Shown here: in pieces, positions 1 through 8,415 of the stretch
How the letters are laid out: every line of letters starts with the position of its first letter
Position numbering within the stretch: the first letter of the stretch is position 1
From: Bacteroidota bacterium
Lineage (GTDB): Bacteria > Bacteroidota > Bacteroidia > Bacteroidales > Prolixibacteraceae
DNA: 28,453 nucleotides
Direction of reading: 5' to 3'
NCBI GenBank assembly: GCA_023393265.1
Contig: JAEWME010000245.1
Coordinates: 1 to 28,453, forward strand
The notes under the pieces: generated by a model
What the model was told of the DNA's origin: nothing
The model's database searches: none
Seen by the model: the letters and a program-made list of their open reading frames with translations, nothing else
Position numbers and translations under genes: made by a program

Positions 1-1
1 G

Positions 2-151
2 CTTTCTGTTGCGTTGGCTGTTGCTGTCGGATTTATCACTCTTCAGGATGAGAGAAACGAAGAAGATGTTCGTCTTCCGCTTTACTCAGAACCTTTCTAC
101 CCTTCTGTTTTTTCTGAAGTCCGTTCGCTGCGGGCGCCTCCTGTTGCCTGA
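2..151 (+). CDS. C-terminal end of an unidentified small protein (5' cut by window)
   Basis: An open frame enters the window at base 2 and ends at a TGA at 149-151, giving 49 residues. They start with a hydrophobic stretch (LSVALAVAVGF), pass through an acidic patch (DERNEED) and end in SLRAPPVA. The upstream part and start are outside the window. Small secreted proteins ending in a short proline motif are often found just upstream of metal-efflux operons in Bacteroidota, and the position 127 bp before the efflux adaptor fits that, but I cannot name the family. An antisense frame at 36-263 competes for the same DNA. I prefer the plus frame because it runs in the direction of the operon that follows. 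Confidence 0.45.
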   Translation, partial: LSVALAVAVGFITLQDERNEEDVRLPLYSEPFYPSVFSEVRSLRAPPVA

Positions 152-278
152 TCCGGGCAAAACATTTCAAAAAACAGTACCTGTTTAGTTTTCCGACCAA
201 AGCTTCTGTTGGTTTTGCTTTCCATTTGGAATATCTACAATTCTGTCGGATCAAAATTTTCATTTAAAACATCATCCA

Positions 279-1784
279 ATGATCGCAAAAATAGCTGTGA
301 TCGTGTTGGCTGCCGGTAGTTTTCTGTCGGGATGCAAAAGTCACGCTCCTGAAAAGACCAGTGAACACGAACACGAAGAAATAAAACTCAAGCTCACGGC
401 CTACAGTGATAAGCTCGAAGTTTTTGCCGAATCCGATCCTTTCTCGACTGAAGAAACCTCGGAAATTCTGGCTCATTTCACCAATCTAAATGATTTCAAA
501 CCTCTGGCGGGCGGGGCCGTCACTGCGAGCCTAACCTCCGGAGGACAAACAACAACTCAAACTGTTGATCAACCCTTCAAACCAGGTATTTATAAGTTTA
601 GCCTGAAGGCTGCGCAAGCAGGCACCGGGAAACTATCGTTCAGCTTGCAAACCGACTCAGGAAAAATCGAGATTGAAGTGCCTGACATTCACGTTTTTGC
701 AGACGAGCACGAAGCCATCCATGCGGCAGAAGATGCCCTCCACGCGCAATCCGGTGGAGTGGCTTTCAGTAAAGAGCAGTCGTGGAAAATTGATTTTGCT
801 ACCGAAACACCACACTTCGAATCATTTGGACAGGTCATCAAAACCACAGCAATAGTGCGTTCTGCACCATCCGATGAGGTAACCATTTCGGCCAGAACTG
901 CGGGTATTGTGAAATTCACCGGAGATGGATTGCTGGTAGGTAAAAGTATTTCTTCAGGACAAACTTTACTAAATATTTCAGGAGACGAAATGGCCGACAA
1001 CAACTCTTCGACGCGATTCGCGGAAGCGCGAAACAATTACGAAAAGGCGAAATCGGACTTCGATCGAATGATTGCCCTGGCAAAAGAAAAAATTGTTTCG
1101 GACAAAGATTTGCTCGAAAGCAAAAACAAATTTGAGAATGCACAGGCTATTTACAACAACCTGAATACACATTTCAGCGAGAAGGGACAGAACGTGAAAG
1201 CAACGATGAACGGGTTTGTGAAGCAGGTTTTCGTTGAAAACGGGCAGTTTGTAGAAGCCGGTCAACCGCTCGTTTCTGTTGCCAAAAATCAATCGCTCTT
1301 GCTCCAAGCTGAAGTTCAGCAAAAATATGCTGCGGCTGTCAGCCACGTTAGTTCCGCCATTATACGAATTCCTTCGGAAAATAAAAGTTACACGCTGGCA
1401 GAGTTGCATGGAAAAATTGCGGCAATAGGGAAAAGTACGGGAAGCAACTTCCAGATTCCGGTGAGCCTGCAAATCAGCAATAATGGCGATTTCTTCGCTG
1501 GAAGTTTTGTCGATCTGTTTCTAAAAGCAAGCGGAGATCAGCAGGTGCTGACTGTGCCAAACACAGCTTTGCTCGAAGAACAGGGAATCTACTTTGTCTT
1601 TGTACAGCAACATCCGGAGTTATTCGAAAAACGCGAAATAAAAACCGGCGCTACCGATGGACTGAGAACTGAAATCAAATCAGGGATCAGCGCGTCTGAC
1701 CGGGTTGTTACAAAAGGCGCCGTGATGGTTAAACTGGCACAGTCGTCGGGCGCACTTGACGCTCACGCCGGGCACGTCCATTAA
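279..1784 (+). CDS. RND efflux periplasmic adaptor lipoprotein (CusB/CzcB-like, HlyD family)
   Basis: Membrane-fusion protein that would link the inner-membrane pump at 1795 to the outer-membrane channel at 4899. Length is 501 aa. Residues 1-19 are a lipoprotein signal peptide with lipobox LSGC (Cys19). A His/Glu patch follows (SEHEHEE, about 28-34). Residues about 35-140 form an extra beta-rich N-terminal domain, followed by a second His/Glu-rich linker (H138, H144, H148, H155). The middle holds a barrel-sandwich half near 190-235, a helical hairpin at about 240-300 and the return half at about 305-345. The protein ends in DAHAGHVH, with three more histidines. The His-rich ends suggest a metal substrate (inference). 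The next gene starts 10 bp after the stop. No Shine-Dalgarno is evident. The general family is secure; the metal is not determined. Confidence 0.9.
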   Translation: MIAKIAVIVLAAGSFLSGCKSHAPEKTSEHEHEEIKLKLTAYSDKLEVFAESDPFSTEETSEILAHFTNLNDFKPLAGGAVTASLTSGGQTTTQTVDQPFKPGIYKFSLKAAQAGTGKLSFSLQTDSGKIEIEVPDIHVFADEHEAIHAAEDALHAQSGGVAFSKEQSWKIDFATETPHFESFGQVIKTTAIVRSAPSDEVTISARTAGIVKFTGDGLLVGKSISSGQTLLNISGDEMADNNSSTRFAEARNNYEKAKSDFDRMIALAKEKIVSDKDLLESKNKFENAQAIYNNLNTHFSEKGQNVKATMNGFVKQVFVENGQFVEAGQPLVSVAKNQSLLLQAEVQQKYAAAVSHVSSAIIRIPSENKSYTLAELHGKIAAIGKSTGSNFQIPVSLQISNNGDFFAGSFVDLFLKASGDQQVLTVPNTALLEEQGIYFVFVQQHPELFEKREIKTGATDGLRTEIKSGISASDRVVTKGAVMVKLAQSSGALDAHAGHVH

Positions 1785-1794
1785 ACGAATTACC

Positions 1795-4700
1795 ATGTTA
1801 AATCACATCATCAGATTTTCGCTCAACAACAAATTTATGGTGTTGCTGGGCGCAGCATTGTTGCTGATTGCCGGATTGCAGACAGCAAGCAAAATGGACG
1901 TAGATGTTTTTCCTGATCTCACAGCCCCCACCGTGGTTGTTATGACCGATGCACACGGCATGGCTTCTGAAGAAGTGGAGCGGCTGGTCACCTTCCCGAT
2001 TGAAACGGCGGTAAACGGGGCAACCGATGTTCGCCGGGTCCGTTCGGTCTCGGCGCAAGGAGTTTCGTTCGTCTGGATCGAATTCGACTGGGGAACAGAT
2101 ATTTTCAAAGCACGGCAAATTGTAAGCGAGAAGCTAATCAGCGTGTCGTCACAAATGCCGCTGGGTGTCGGACAGCCAACGCTGGCGCCGCAGTCGAGTG
2201 TGATGGGCGAAATATTTTTCATCGGGTTACAGGCCGACAGCACCAGCCAAATGGAACTGCGCACCATTGCCGAGTGGAATGTGAAACCATTGCTACTTGC
2301 AACTACCGGAGTTTCGCAGGTTACCATCATTGGCGGCGATTACAAACAATACCAGGTGCTGGCCGACCCACAGAAAATGAAATACTTCGGCGTTTCGATG
2401 GACGAATTGGCAGAAGCTTGCAAAAACATATCGCAGAATTCCACCGGAGGTGTGGTTCGCCAATTCGGCAACGAGTTCGTTGTGAGCGGAATAGCCCGTA
2501 CTTCCGACGTTGATGAAATGGGTAACACGCTTGTAAAGTCTGTCAGTGACAGTCCGGTGCGCATCCGCGATGTGGCTGAAGTACAAATTGGCTGCGCTGT
2601 AAAAATGGGATACGCATCGCTGAATGCCAAGCCGGGAATCATCATTTCGGTGTCGAAACAGCCCAATACCAACACGCTCGATTTGACCAAAAGGGTTGAA
2701 TCGAACCTGGCAACACTGCAAAAAACACTTCCTCCGGATGTGCGGCTCGACACCCGAATCTTCCGACAGGCAGATTTTATCGAAACATCGGTCAATAATG
2801 TCAAAAATGCGCTGCTCGAAGGGTCGCTCTTTGTGATCGTCATCCTCTTTCTTTTCCTCGGTAGTTTTCGCACGACGCTTATTTCGCTGACAGCCATTCC
2901 ATTGTCGCTACTTGGCGCTGTCATTACATTGAAAGCATTAGGCCTGACTATCAATACCATGAGCCTGGGAGGAATGGCAATTGCCATTGGTGCCCTGGTC
3001 GACGACGCCATCATCGACGTGGAAAACGTGTACAAGCGGCTCCGGCAAAACCGGTTAAAACCGGTTGCAGAAAGGCTTCCGGCGATTGAGGTTGTTTTCG
3101 AGGCATCCAAAGAAATCCGTGCCTCAATCCTGAACGCCACGCTGATCATTATCGTCGCTTTTTTGCCACTTTTCTTTCTTTCAGGAATGGAAGGCCGGAT
3201 GCTGAAACCACTCGGAATTGCTTTCGTCGTATCGCTGTTCGTGTCGCTGGTTGTCGCCATGACGCTCACCCCCCTACTTTGCAACATGCTGCTTTCAGGA
3301 GAAAAATATCTTTCCCGGAACGAAAAAGAGAAGTGGCTCACCCGACAACTGAATGCACAATACAATCGGGTTCTCATTTGGTCACTCAACCACCAAAAGC
3401 TGATTATCTCGTCGGCGCTCGGATTGTTCGTGCTGGCACTGGCAACATTCAGCACTTTTGGCCGCAGTTTTCTTCCTGAATTCAACGAAGGTTCGCTCAC
3501 GATTTCGACCGTTTGCAAACCAGGCACCTCGCTCGAAGAAACAAACCAACTAGGGAACCTGATTGAGACCGAACTGCTTTCTATTCCGGAGGTGAAAAGC
3601 ACGGCTCGACGAACAGGGCGCGGTGAACTGGACGAACACTCGCAGACCGTAAACAGCGCTGAGATTGATGTAAATTTTGAATTAAAAGACCGTGATGCTG
3701 AGGCGTTCAAAGCCGACGTCCGCCACAAACTTGCCGGAATACCGGGAATTGCATCGACAGTTGGCCAGCCACTTGGGCACCGCATCGATCACATGTTGTC
3801 AGGAACCCGCGCCAACATTGCCATCAAATTGTTTGGCTCCGACCTGAATCGGCTGTTCTCGCTGGGAAATGAAATAAAAAACCAAATCAATGGCATCGAA
3901 GGGTTGGTTGATGTGAATGTGGACCAACAGGTTGAAGTTCCGCAGATTCAGATACGGGCAAACCGCGACAGGCTTGCTGCATACGGAATCACAACCGGAC
4001 AGTTCAACGAATTTGTCGACATTGCTTTTGGCGGCGAAAAGCTGGCCGATATTTACGAAGGACAACGCAGCTTCGACCTTGTTTTACGCCTGAATAAAGA
4101 CTACACAGAGTCGATTGATGGAATTCGTTCGGCCTTAATTGATGCACAGAACGGCCAAAAAGTTCCGTTGGAAGAAGTTGCCGCCATCGTTTCTGTTTCA
4201 GGCCCAAGTTCGGTGAGCCGTGAAAATGTACAACGAAAGATTGTTGTTTCGGCCAATGTAGCCGGTGCTGATTTGCGCACCGTTGTTAACGAAATACAAA
4301 AGCGGGTTTCGGCCAATGTGGCGCTTCCGGAGGGCTACCGCGTTGAGTATGGCGGCCAGTTCGAGAGCGAAGCGCGTGCCTCTCAAACATTACTCATCAC
4401 TTCTATTCTCGCGATTTTCATCATTTTCCTGCTGCTGTACCAGGAATTTAAAGCGTTCGACCTCGCCGGAATAGTTTTACTCAATCTTCCGCTGGCATTA
4501 ATTGGCGGTGTTTTTGCCATTTATTTCACCTCAGGAATCCTCAGCATCCCGGCCATCATTGGGTTCATAACGCTTTTCGGTATTGCTACCCGAAACGGGA
4601 TTTTGCTAATTACGCATTACCGAACGCTACAAAACCAGGGGTTTTCGTTACGCGAGACAATTTTGCACGGATCTGTCGACCGTTTAAACCCCATCCTGAT

Positions 4701-4902
4701 GACCGCGCTGACTGCAGCATTGGCGCTGATTCCGCTGGCCATGCGCGGCAATCTTTCAGGAAATGAGATACAAAGTCCGATGGCAATCGTCATCCTTGGT
4801 GGCTTACTAAGCTCCACATTCCTGAACCTGATTGTGGTTCCGCTGGTGTATTTCATGAAAGAAAGCAGAAAAGCAAAACAATTAAAAACAAGCAAATTAT
4901 GA
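1795..4902 (+). CDS. RND efflux permease, heavy-metal (CusA/CzcA-like) subfamily
   Basis: Inner-membrane proton-driven pump of the tripartite complex, 1035 aa, the usual RND length. I chose the ATG at 1795 (MLNHIIRFSL) because RND pumps start with a short amphipathic stretch before TM1; an upstream in-frame start at 1756 would overlap the adaptor. TM1 is at about 12-30 and is followed by DVFPDLTAPTVVV, typical of the CusA/CzcA branch. The central TM bundle lies at about 345-540 and the second bundle at about 870-1020. The TM4 motif is GALVDDAIIDVEN (G399 to N411), with acidic residues D403, D404, D408 and E410 in the region of the proton relay. The stop overlaps the start of the next gene (ATGA, 4899-4902), so the two are likely translationally coupled. 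Substrate (Cu/Ag, Zn/Co/Cd or other) cannot be read with confidence. Confidence 0.93.
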   Translation: MLNHIIRFSLNNKFMVLLGAALLLIAGLQTASKMDVDVFPDLTAPTVVVMTDAHGMASEEVERLVTFPIETAVNGATDVRRVRSVSAQGVSFVWIEFDWGTDIFKARQIVSEKLISVSSQMPLGVGQPTLAPQSSVMGEIFFIGLQADSTSQMELRTIAEWNVKPLLLATTGVSQVTIIGGDYKQYQVLADPQKMKYFGVSMDELAEACKNISQNSTGGVVRQFGNEFVVSGIARTSDVDEMGNTLVKSVSDSPVRIRDVAEVQIGCAVKMGYASLNAKPGIIISVSKQPNTNTLDLTKRVESNLATLQKTLPPDVRLDTRIFRQADFIETSVNNVKNALLEGSLFVIVILFLFLGSFRTTLISLTAIPLSLLGAVITLKALGLTINTMSLGGMAIAIGALVDDAIIDVENVYKRLRQNRLKPVAERLPAIEVVFEASKEIRASILNATLIIIVAFLPLFFLSGMEGRMLKPLGIAFVVSLFVSLVVAMTLTPLLCNMLLSGEKYLSRNEKEKWLTRQLNAQYNRVLIWSLNHQKLIISSALGLFVLALATFSTFGRSFLPEFNEGSLTISTVCKPGTSLEETNQLGNLIETELLSIPEVKSTARRTGRGELDEHSQTVNSAEIDVNFELKDRDAEAFKADVRHKLAGIPGIASTVGQPLGHRIDHMLSGTRANIAIKLFGSDLNRLFSLGNEIKNQINGIEGLVDVNVDQQVEVPQIQIRANRDRLAAYGITTGQFNEFVDIAFGGEKLADIYEGQRSFDLVLRLNKDYTESIDGIRSALIDAQNGQKVPLEEVAAIVSVSGPSSVSRENVQRKIVVSANVAGADLRTVVNEIQKRVSANVALPEGYRVEYGGQFESEARASQTLLITSILAIFIIFLLLYQEFKAFDLAGIVLLNLPLALIGGVFAIYFTSGILSIPAIIGFITLFGIATRNGILLITHYRTLQNQGFSLRETILHGSVDRLNPILMTALTAALALIPLAMRGNLSGNEIQSPMAIVILGGLLSSTFLNLIVVPLVYFMKESRKAKQLKTSKL

Positions 4903-6074
4903 AGAACCTGACTATATTATTACTCGCACTTTTATTTGCATTCACGGGTTCGGCTCAAAATACTTTTAGCGATTTCCTGAAGTCTGTTGAATCAAATAAC
5001 CTGCAACTAAAGTCATACCGCGAGTTGGCCACCAGCAGAAAAATAGAAGCAAAAACTGGTCTGACGCCCGAAAATCCGGAAATCGAGTTTGAATATATGC
5101 CCGGCGACGTCGCCGGAATGGGAACGATGACTACCACCAAAATCAGTCAGCGAATCGAATTTCCAACTGTTTACGGACAAAAAAACAAACTGGCAAAGCT
5201 TGAGCAAAACCAGTCGGAACACGAATTTGAAACCGCACGAATAGAAACACGGGCAAAGGCTTCTGCCTTGTATATTCAGCACATTTCGCTTGCCCAAAAA
5301 GCTAATTTATACGAAGAGCGGCAGGCACTGGCTGAAAAGTTACTTCAGGCATTTGGACAAAAGCTTGATCGGGGCGACGCCAGCATACTGGAAGTCAACA
5401 AACTGCGACTCGAATTCGCTCAGGCAAAAAAAGCCCGCGCGCTTATTCTCGCAGAACTGGAGGGCAACGAAAAACAACTCACACTGATCAATGGAGGAAA
5501 GCCATTTGTCGTTACCAGCAATAATTTTCCGGTTTATCCAGAAATCAGTAAGGACCAATTGATTGAAGCTTACCGGCAAAAAGATCCGGAGTTACAGCTT
5601 GCCGGAAATTTGGTTGAAATGGCACGACAGGAAGTCCGAATTGAAAAAAGCAAAAGCCTGCCCGAAATTTCATTCAGCTACGGCTACGAAAAAACGCCGG
5701 ATGTAAAATACGCCGGTCCTGGTGCAGGACTATCCATTCCGCTGTGGAAAAACCACAACAAGGTAAAACTGGCGCAGGCAAGGCAGCAATATGCCGAAGC
5801 ACAATTTACAGCGGAAACACAGGCAAGGGAGAATAAGCTTGAAACTAAAATCAGCCAGTTACAAATTATAAAAGTAAGTCTCGACGAAATGCGGGAAACG
5901 CTTAGCAATGTGAATTCGGTTGATTTGCTAAGTAAAGCGCTTGAGGCTGGCGAAATATCGCTGATTGTATATATTGGTGAAGTACAATATTTCTTTCAAG
6001 CAAGAGAAGATTTGCTCGACCTCGAACAGGAATATTATTTACTATTAGCCGACGTCCAAAAAATCGGACTCTAA
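4899..6074 (+). CDS. TolC-family outer-membrane efflux channel (CusC/CzcC-like)
   Basis: Third member of the efflux operon, 391 aa. Residues 1-19 are a signal peptide ending in GSAQ. The mature part is rich in long amphipathic helices (for example about 65-130, 145-190 and 275-345) and has the two-fold repeat expected of the outer-membrane factor, including an EIxFSYGY-like beta strand at about 236-245. Its length is near the usual 400-450 aa of the family. Its start overlaps the pump stop by four bases, the gene order adaptor-pump-channel is classical, and a strong terminator follows 10 bp after the stop. It would form the trimeric beta-barrel and alpha-tunnel that carries substrate out of the cell. 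Confidence 0.9.
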   Translation: MKNLTILLLALLFAFTGSAQNTFSDFLKSVESNNLQLKSYRELATSRKIEAKTGLTPENPEIEFEYMPGDVAGMGTMTTTKISQRIEFPTVYGQKNKLAKLEQNQSEHEFETARIETRAKASALYIQHISLAQKANLYEERQALAEKLLQAFGQKLDRGDASILEVNKLRLEFAQAKKARALILAELEGNEKQLTLINGGKPFVVTSNNFPVYPEISKDQLIEAYRQKDPELQLAGNLVEMARQEVRIEKSKSLPEISFSYGYEKTPDVKYAGPGAGLSIPLWKNHNKVKLAQARQQYAEAQFTAETQARENKLETKISQLQIIKVSLDEMRETLSNVNSVDLLSKALEAGEISLIVYIGEVQYFFQAREDLLDLEQEYYLLLADVQKIGL

Positions 6075-6084
6075 AAAAGGTAAC

Positions 6085-6120
6085 AAAAAAGCCATCAACT
6101 CCTCAGGTTGATGGCTTTTT
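6085..6120. terminator. Bidirectional intrinsic terminator between efflux operon and purN
   Basis: An A-run followed by GCCATCAAC, a 7-nt loop (TCCTCAG), GTTGATGGC and a T-run. The arms pair perfectly over about 14 bp. It is flanked by A on one side and T on the other, so it can stop transcription of the efflux operon (+) and of convergent purN (-). Confidence 0.9.
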
Positions 6121-6140
6121 GCTTTATCGCGCAGCGAAAT

Positions 6141-6722
6141 CTATTCTTCGTTGTATTCGTCGTCCTTTGTCAGGAGCTCTTCAATAACTTTCGGGTAATG
6201 CTGGTATTCCAACTCGTGAATCCGGGCTGCGAGCGATTCAGGCGTATCACGTGCCTCTACAGGACAAGTAGCCTGAAAAATGATTTCTCCACGGTCGTAG
6301 TCCTGATCCACCCGATGGATGGTAATTCCCGATTCCTTCTCTTTTGCAGCCAGCACGGCCTTGTGCACATTCATTCCGTACATACCCTTACCACCATGTT
6401 TTGGCAAAAGCGCGGGATGAATATTTATAACGGTAAAAAGTTCTGTAAGACTGCGTGGTACAAGCCACAAGAAGCCTGCCAGCACAATAATGTCAATCCG
6501 GCGATCATATAATTTATCGAGTATTTCATTGGAGCGGTAAAACTCGTCACGATCGAAAGTAAAGGTTTCGATACCAAGTTTCTCGGCCCTGATCAAAGCA
6601 TACGCGCTTTCATTATTCGACCAAAGTGAGTCCACAAAAATCTCCTTACTCGCTGAAAAATACTCAATTATCCTCTGTGCATTCGTGCCGGACCCTGAGG
6701 CGAAAATAGCAATTCGTTTCAT
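6141..6722 (-). CDS. purN: Phosphoribosylglycinamide formyltransferase (GART)
   Basis: Transfers the formyl group of 10-formyl-tetrahydrofolate to glycinamide ribonucleotide, the third step of purine synthesis, in the cytoplasm. Length 193 aa, normal for the family. The N-terminal phosphate-binding loop is FASGSGTNAQ (8-16). LAGFL is at 81-85. The catalytic core is INIHPALLP with Asn100 and His102. The VDQDYDRGEII segment places the third catalytic residue at Asp143. Transcription is convergent with the efflux operon. A clear Bacteroidota promoter lies 52-82 bp upstream of the ATG. The last ten residues are acidic and unremarkable. Confidence 0.96.
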   Translation of the reverse strand: MKRIAIFASGSGTNAQRIIEYFSASKEIFVDSLWSNNESAYALIRAEKLGIETFTFDRDEFYRSNEILDKLYDRRIDIIVLAGFLWLVPRSLTELFTVINIHPALLPKHGGKGMYGMNVHKAVLAAKEKESGITIHRVDQDYDRGEIIFQATCPVEARDTPESLAARIHELEYQHYPKVIEELLTKDDEYNEE

Positions 6723-6773
6723 TTAGCGTTTTATTTATTCTTTATGATCAATAGAATTTTAGAATGATTAGTT

Positions 6774-6804
6774 CAAATGTAGACCTCCCAAACCCTTCAT
6801 TCAA
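6774..6804 (-). promoter_or_regulatory. Bacteroidota-type promoter for purN
   Basis: On the minus strand TTG (plus 6802-6804) is separated by 20 bp from TACATTTG (plus 6774-6781), a perfect match to the -7 consensus TAnnTTTG. The predicted leader is about 45 nt. Confidence 0.65.
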
Positions 6805-6834
6805 GCTTTATTCGTCCATTTGTTCGAAATTTGT

Positions 6835-6866
6835 TTTGAAATATCAGGGGTAAATTTATTACTTTG
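6835..6866 (+). promoter_or_regulatory. Bacteroidota-type promoter for acpP-fabF-rnc
   Basis: TTTG at 6835-6838, a 20-bp spacer, then TTACTTTG at 6859-6866, five of six matches to TAnnTTTG. The leader to the acpP ATG would be about 40 nt. It sits back to back with the purN promoter. Confidence 0.6.
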
Positions 6867-6913
6867 CATCGAATTTTTTGAAACAATTTTAATATTAACC
6901 AAAAATTACAGTT

Positions 6914-7150
6914 ATGTCTGACGTTGCAGCAAAAGTAAAAGCAATTATTGTTGACAAATTAGGTGTTGATGAAAGTGAAGTTACCAACGAAGCATCTTTT
7001 ACCAACGACCTTGGTGCTGATTCACTTGATACAGTTGAATTAATCATGGAATTCGAAAAAGAATTTGATTTGGCTATTCCGGATGATCAGGCTGAAAAAA
7101 TCTCAACTGTTGGTGAAGCTATCGCACACATCGAAGCAAATTTGAAATAA
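6914..7150 (+). CDS. acpP: Acyl carrier protein
   Basis: Small acidic carrier that holds growing acyl chains on a 4'-phosphopantetheine arm during type II fatty acid synthesis. It has 78 aa, the normal size. The attachment site is Ser37 in GADSLDTVEL, with the typical acidic helix II (VELIMEFEKEFD) after it. It is first in a three-gene operon, 18 bp before fabF, its direct partner. The gene has few rare codons and a strong upstream promoter, as expected for one of the most abundant cell proteins. Confidence 0.98.
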   Translation: MSDVAAKVKAIIVDKLGVDESEVTNEASFTNDLGADSLDTVELIMEFEKEFDLAIPDDQAEKISTVGEAIAHIEANLK

Positions 7151-7168
7151 TCTAAACAAACCACATTT

Positions 7169-8410
7169 ATGGAATTTAAACGGGTAGTCGTTACCGGACT
7201 TGGAACCGTAAACCCGCTTGGCAATTCTATCGAGGAATTCTGGGAAGGCCTGAAAAATGGGAAAAGTGGCGCTGGCCTCATCACCCATTTCGATGCCAGT
7301 ACACACAAAACTACTTTTGCCTGCGAGCTTAAGAATTTCGACCCTTCAATTTATGTTGACAAAAAAGAGATCAGGAAACATGATCCCTACACCCTTTATG
7401 CTTTTGCTTCTGCAGAGCAAGCTGTGGTTGACTCGGGTATCGATCTCGAAAAGATGAACAAAGACAGGGCCGGAATCGTTTGGGGTGCCGGAATTGGAGG
7501 TTTACAAACCTTCTTTGAAGAAACGTTGAATTACAAGCACGAGATGCCGCGTTATTCTCCGTTCTTCATCCCTAAAATGATTGCCAACATTGCGGGTGGC
7601 CTGCTTTCTATCCGTTACGGATTCAGAGGCCCGAATTTCACAACGGTAACTGCATGTGCCTCTGCCTCTCATGCCCTGATTGAAGCGATGAACTACATTC
7701 GTATGGGCAAGGTTGATGTCTTCATCGCCGGAGGTTCAGAAGCAGCAATTAATCCGGCAGGCTTAGCCGGATTCAACTCCATGCGTGCCCTTTCTACCCG
7801 AAACGATGATCCATTAACAGCATCCCGTCCTTTCGACCTGGACCGCGATGGATTTGTAATGGGAGAAGGATCCGGAGCCCTTATTCTGGAAGAATACGAA
7901 CACGCTGTAAAGCGTGGCGCTAAAATTTATGCTGAAATGCTTGGCGGAGGCATGTCTGCCGATGCTTACCACATGACTGCACCAGACCCGGATGCAGGCG
8001 GCGCAACCCTCGTAATGAAATGGGCTTTGGAAGACGCCGGTTTGAATCCTGAAGATGTTGACTACATCAACGTTCACGGAACTTCAACCCCGCTTGGAGA
8101 TATTGCAGAACCAAAAGCTATCCTGAAATGCTTTGGAGAACATACCTATAAAATGAGTATCAGTTCCACCAAATCAATGACAGGTCACTTGCTGGGAGCC
8201 GCAGGAGCTGTTGAAGCCATTGCGTCGATCCTTGCAATTCGGGATGGTATTATTCCTCCAACAATCAACCACTTTACCGACGATCCTGAAATTGACCCAA
8301 AAATCGATTTCACTTTTAACGTCGCTAAAGAACGCAAAATCAATGTTGCTTTGAGCAATACCTTTGGTTTTGGAGGTCATAACGCTTCTGTTATTTTCAA
8401 GAAAATTTAA
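7169..8410 (+). CDS. fabF: Beta-ketoacyl-ACP synthase II
   Basis: Condensing enzyme that joins malonyl-ACP to acyl-ACP in fatty acid elongation. Length 413 aa, matching the family. The full catalytic triad is visible at textbook positions: Cys163 (TACASASHA), His303 (NVHGTSTPLGD) and His340 (SMTGHLLGAAGA). The GFGGHN loop is near the C-terminus (about 403-408). It lies between acpP (18 bp upstream) and rnc (5 bp downstream), the widespread fab-rnc arrangement. I see nothing abnormal. Confidence 0.98.
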   Translation: MEFKRVVVTGLGTVNPLGNSIEEFWEGLKNGKSGAGLITHFDASTHKTTFACELKNFDPSIYVDKKEIRKHDPYTLYAFASAEQAVVDSGIDLEKMNKDRAGIVWGAGIGGLQTFFEETLNYKHEMPRYSPFFIPKMIANIAGGLLSIRYGFRGPNFTTVTACASASHALIEAMNYIRMGKVDVFIAGGSEAAINPAGLAGFNSMRALSTRNDDPLTASRPFDLDRDGFVMGEGSGALILEEYEHAVKRGAKIYAEMLGGGMSADAYHMTAPDPDAGGATLVMKWALEDAGLNPEDVDYINVHGTSTPLGDIAEPKAILKCFGEHTYKMSISSTKSMTGHLLGAAGAVEAIASILAIRDGIIPPTINHFTDDPEIDPKIDFTFNVAKERKINVALSNTFGFGGHNASVIFKKI

Positions 8411-8415
8411 TAAAA

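Noticed and set aside
2340..3785. Long open frame of 481 codons on the minus strand inside the RND pump gene
   Set aside because: It lies fully within a strongly supported pump gene. Its translation is Ser/Thr/Arg-rich without any domain, a typical antisense shadow of a GC-biased third codon position.
6108..6512. Plus-strand open frame of 134 codons antisense to purN
   Set aside because: It lies over the purN catalytic motifs, starts within the terminator region and has no recognisable features.
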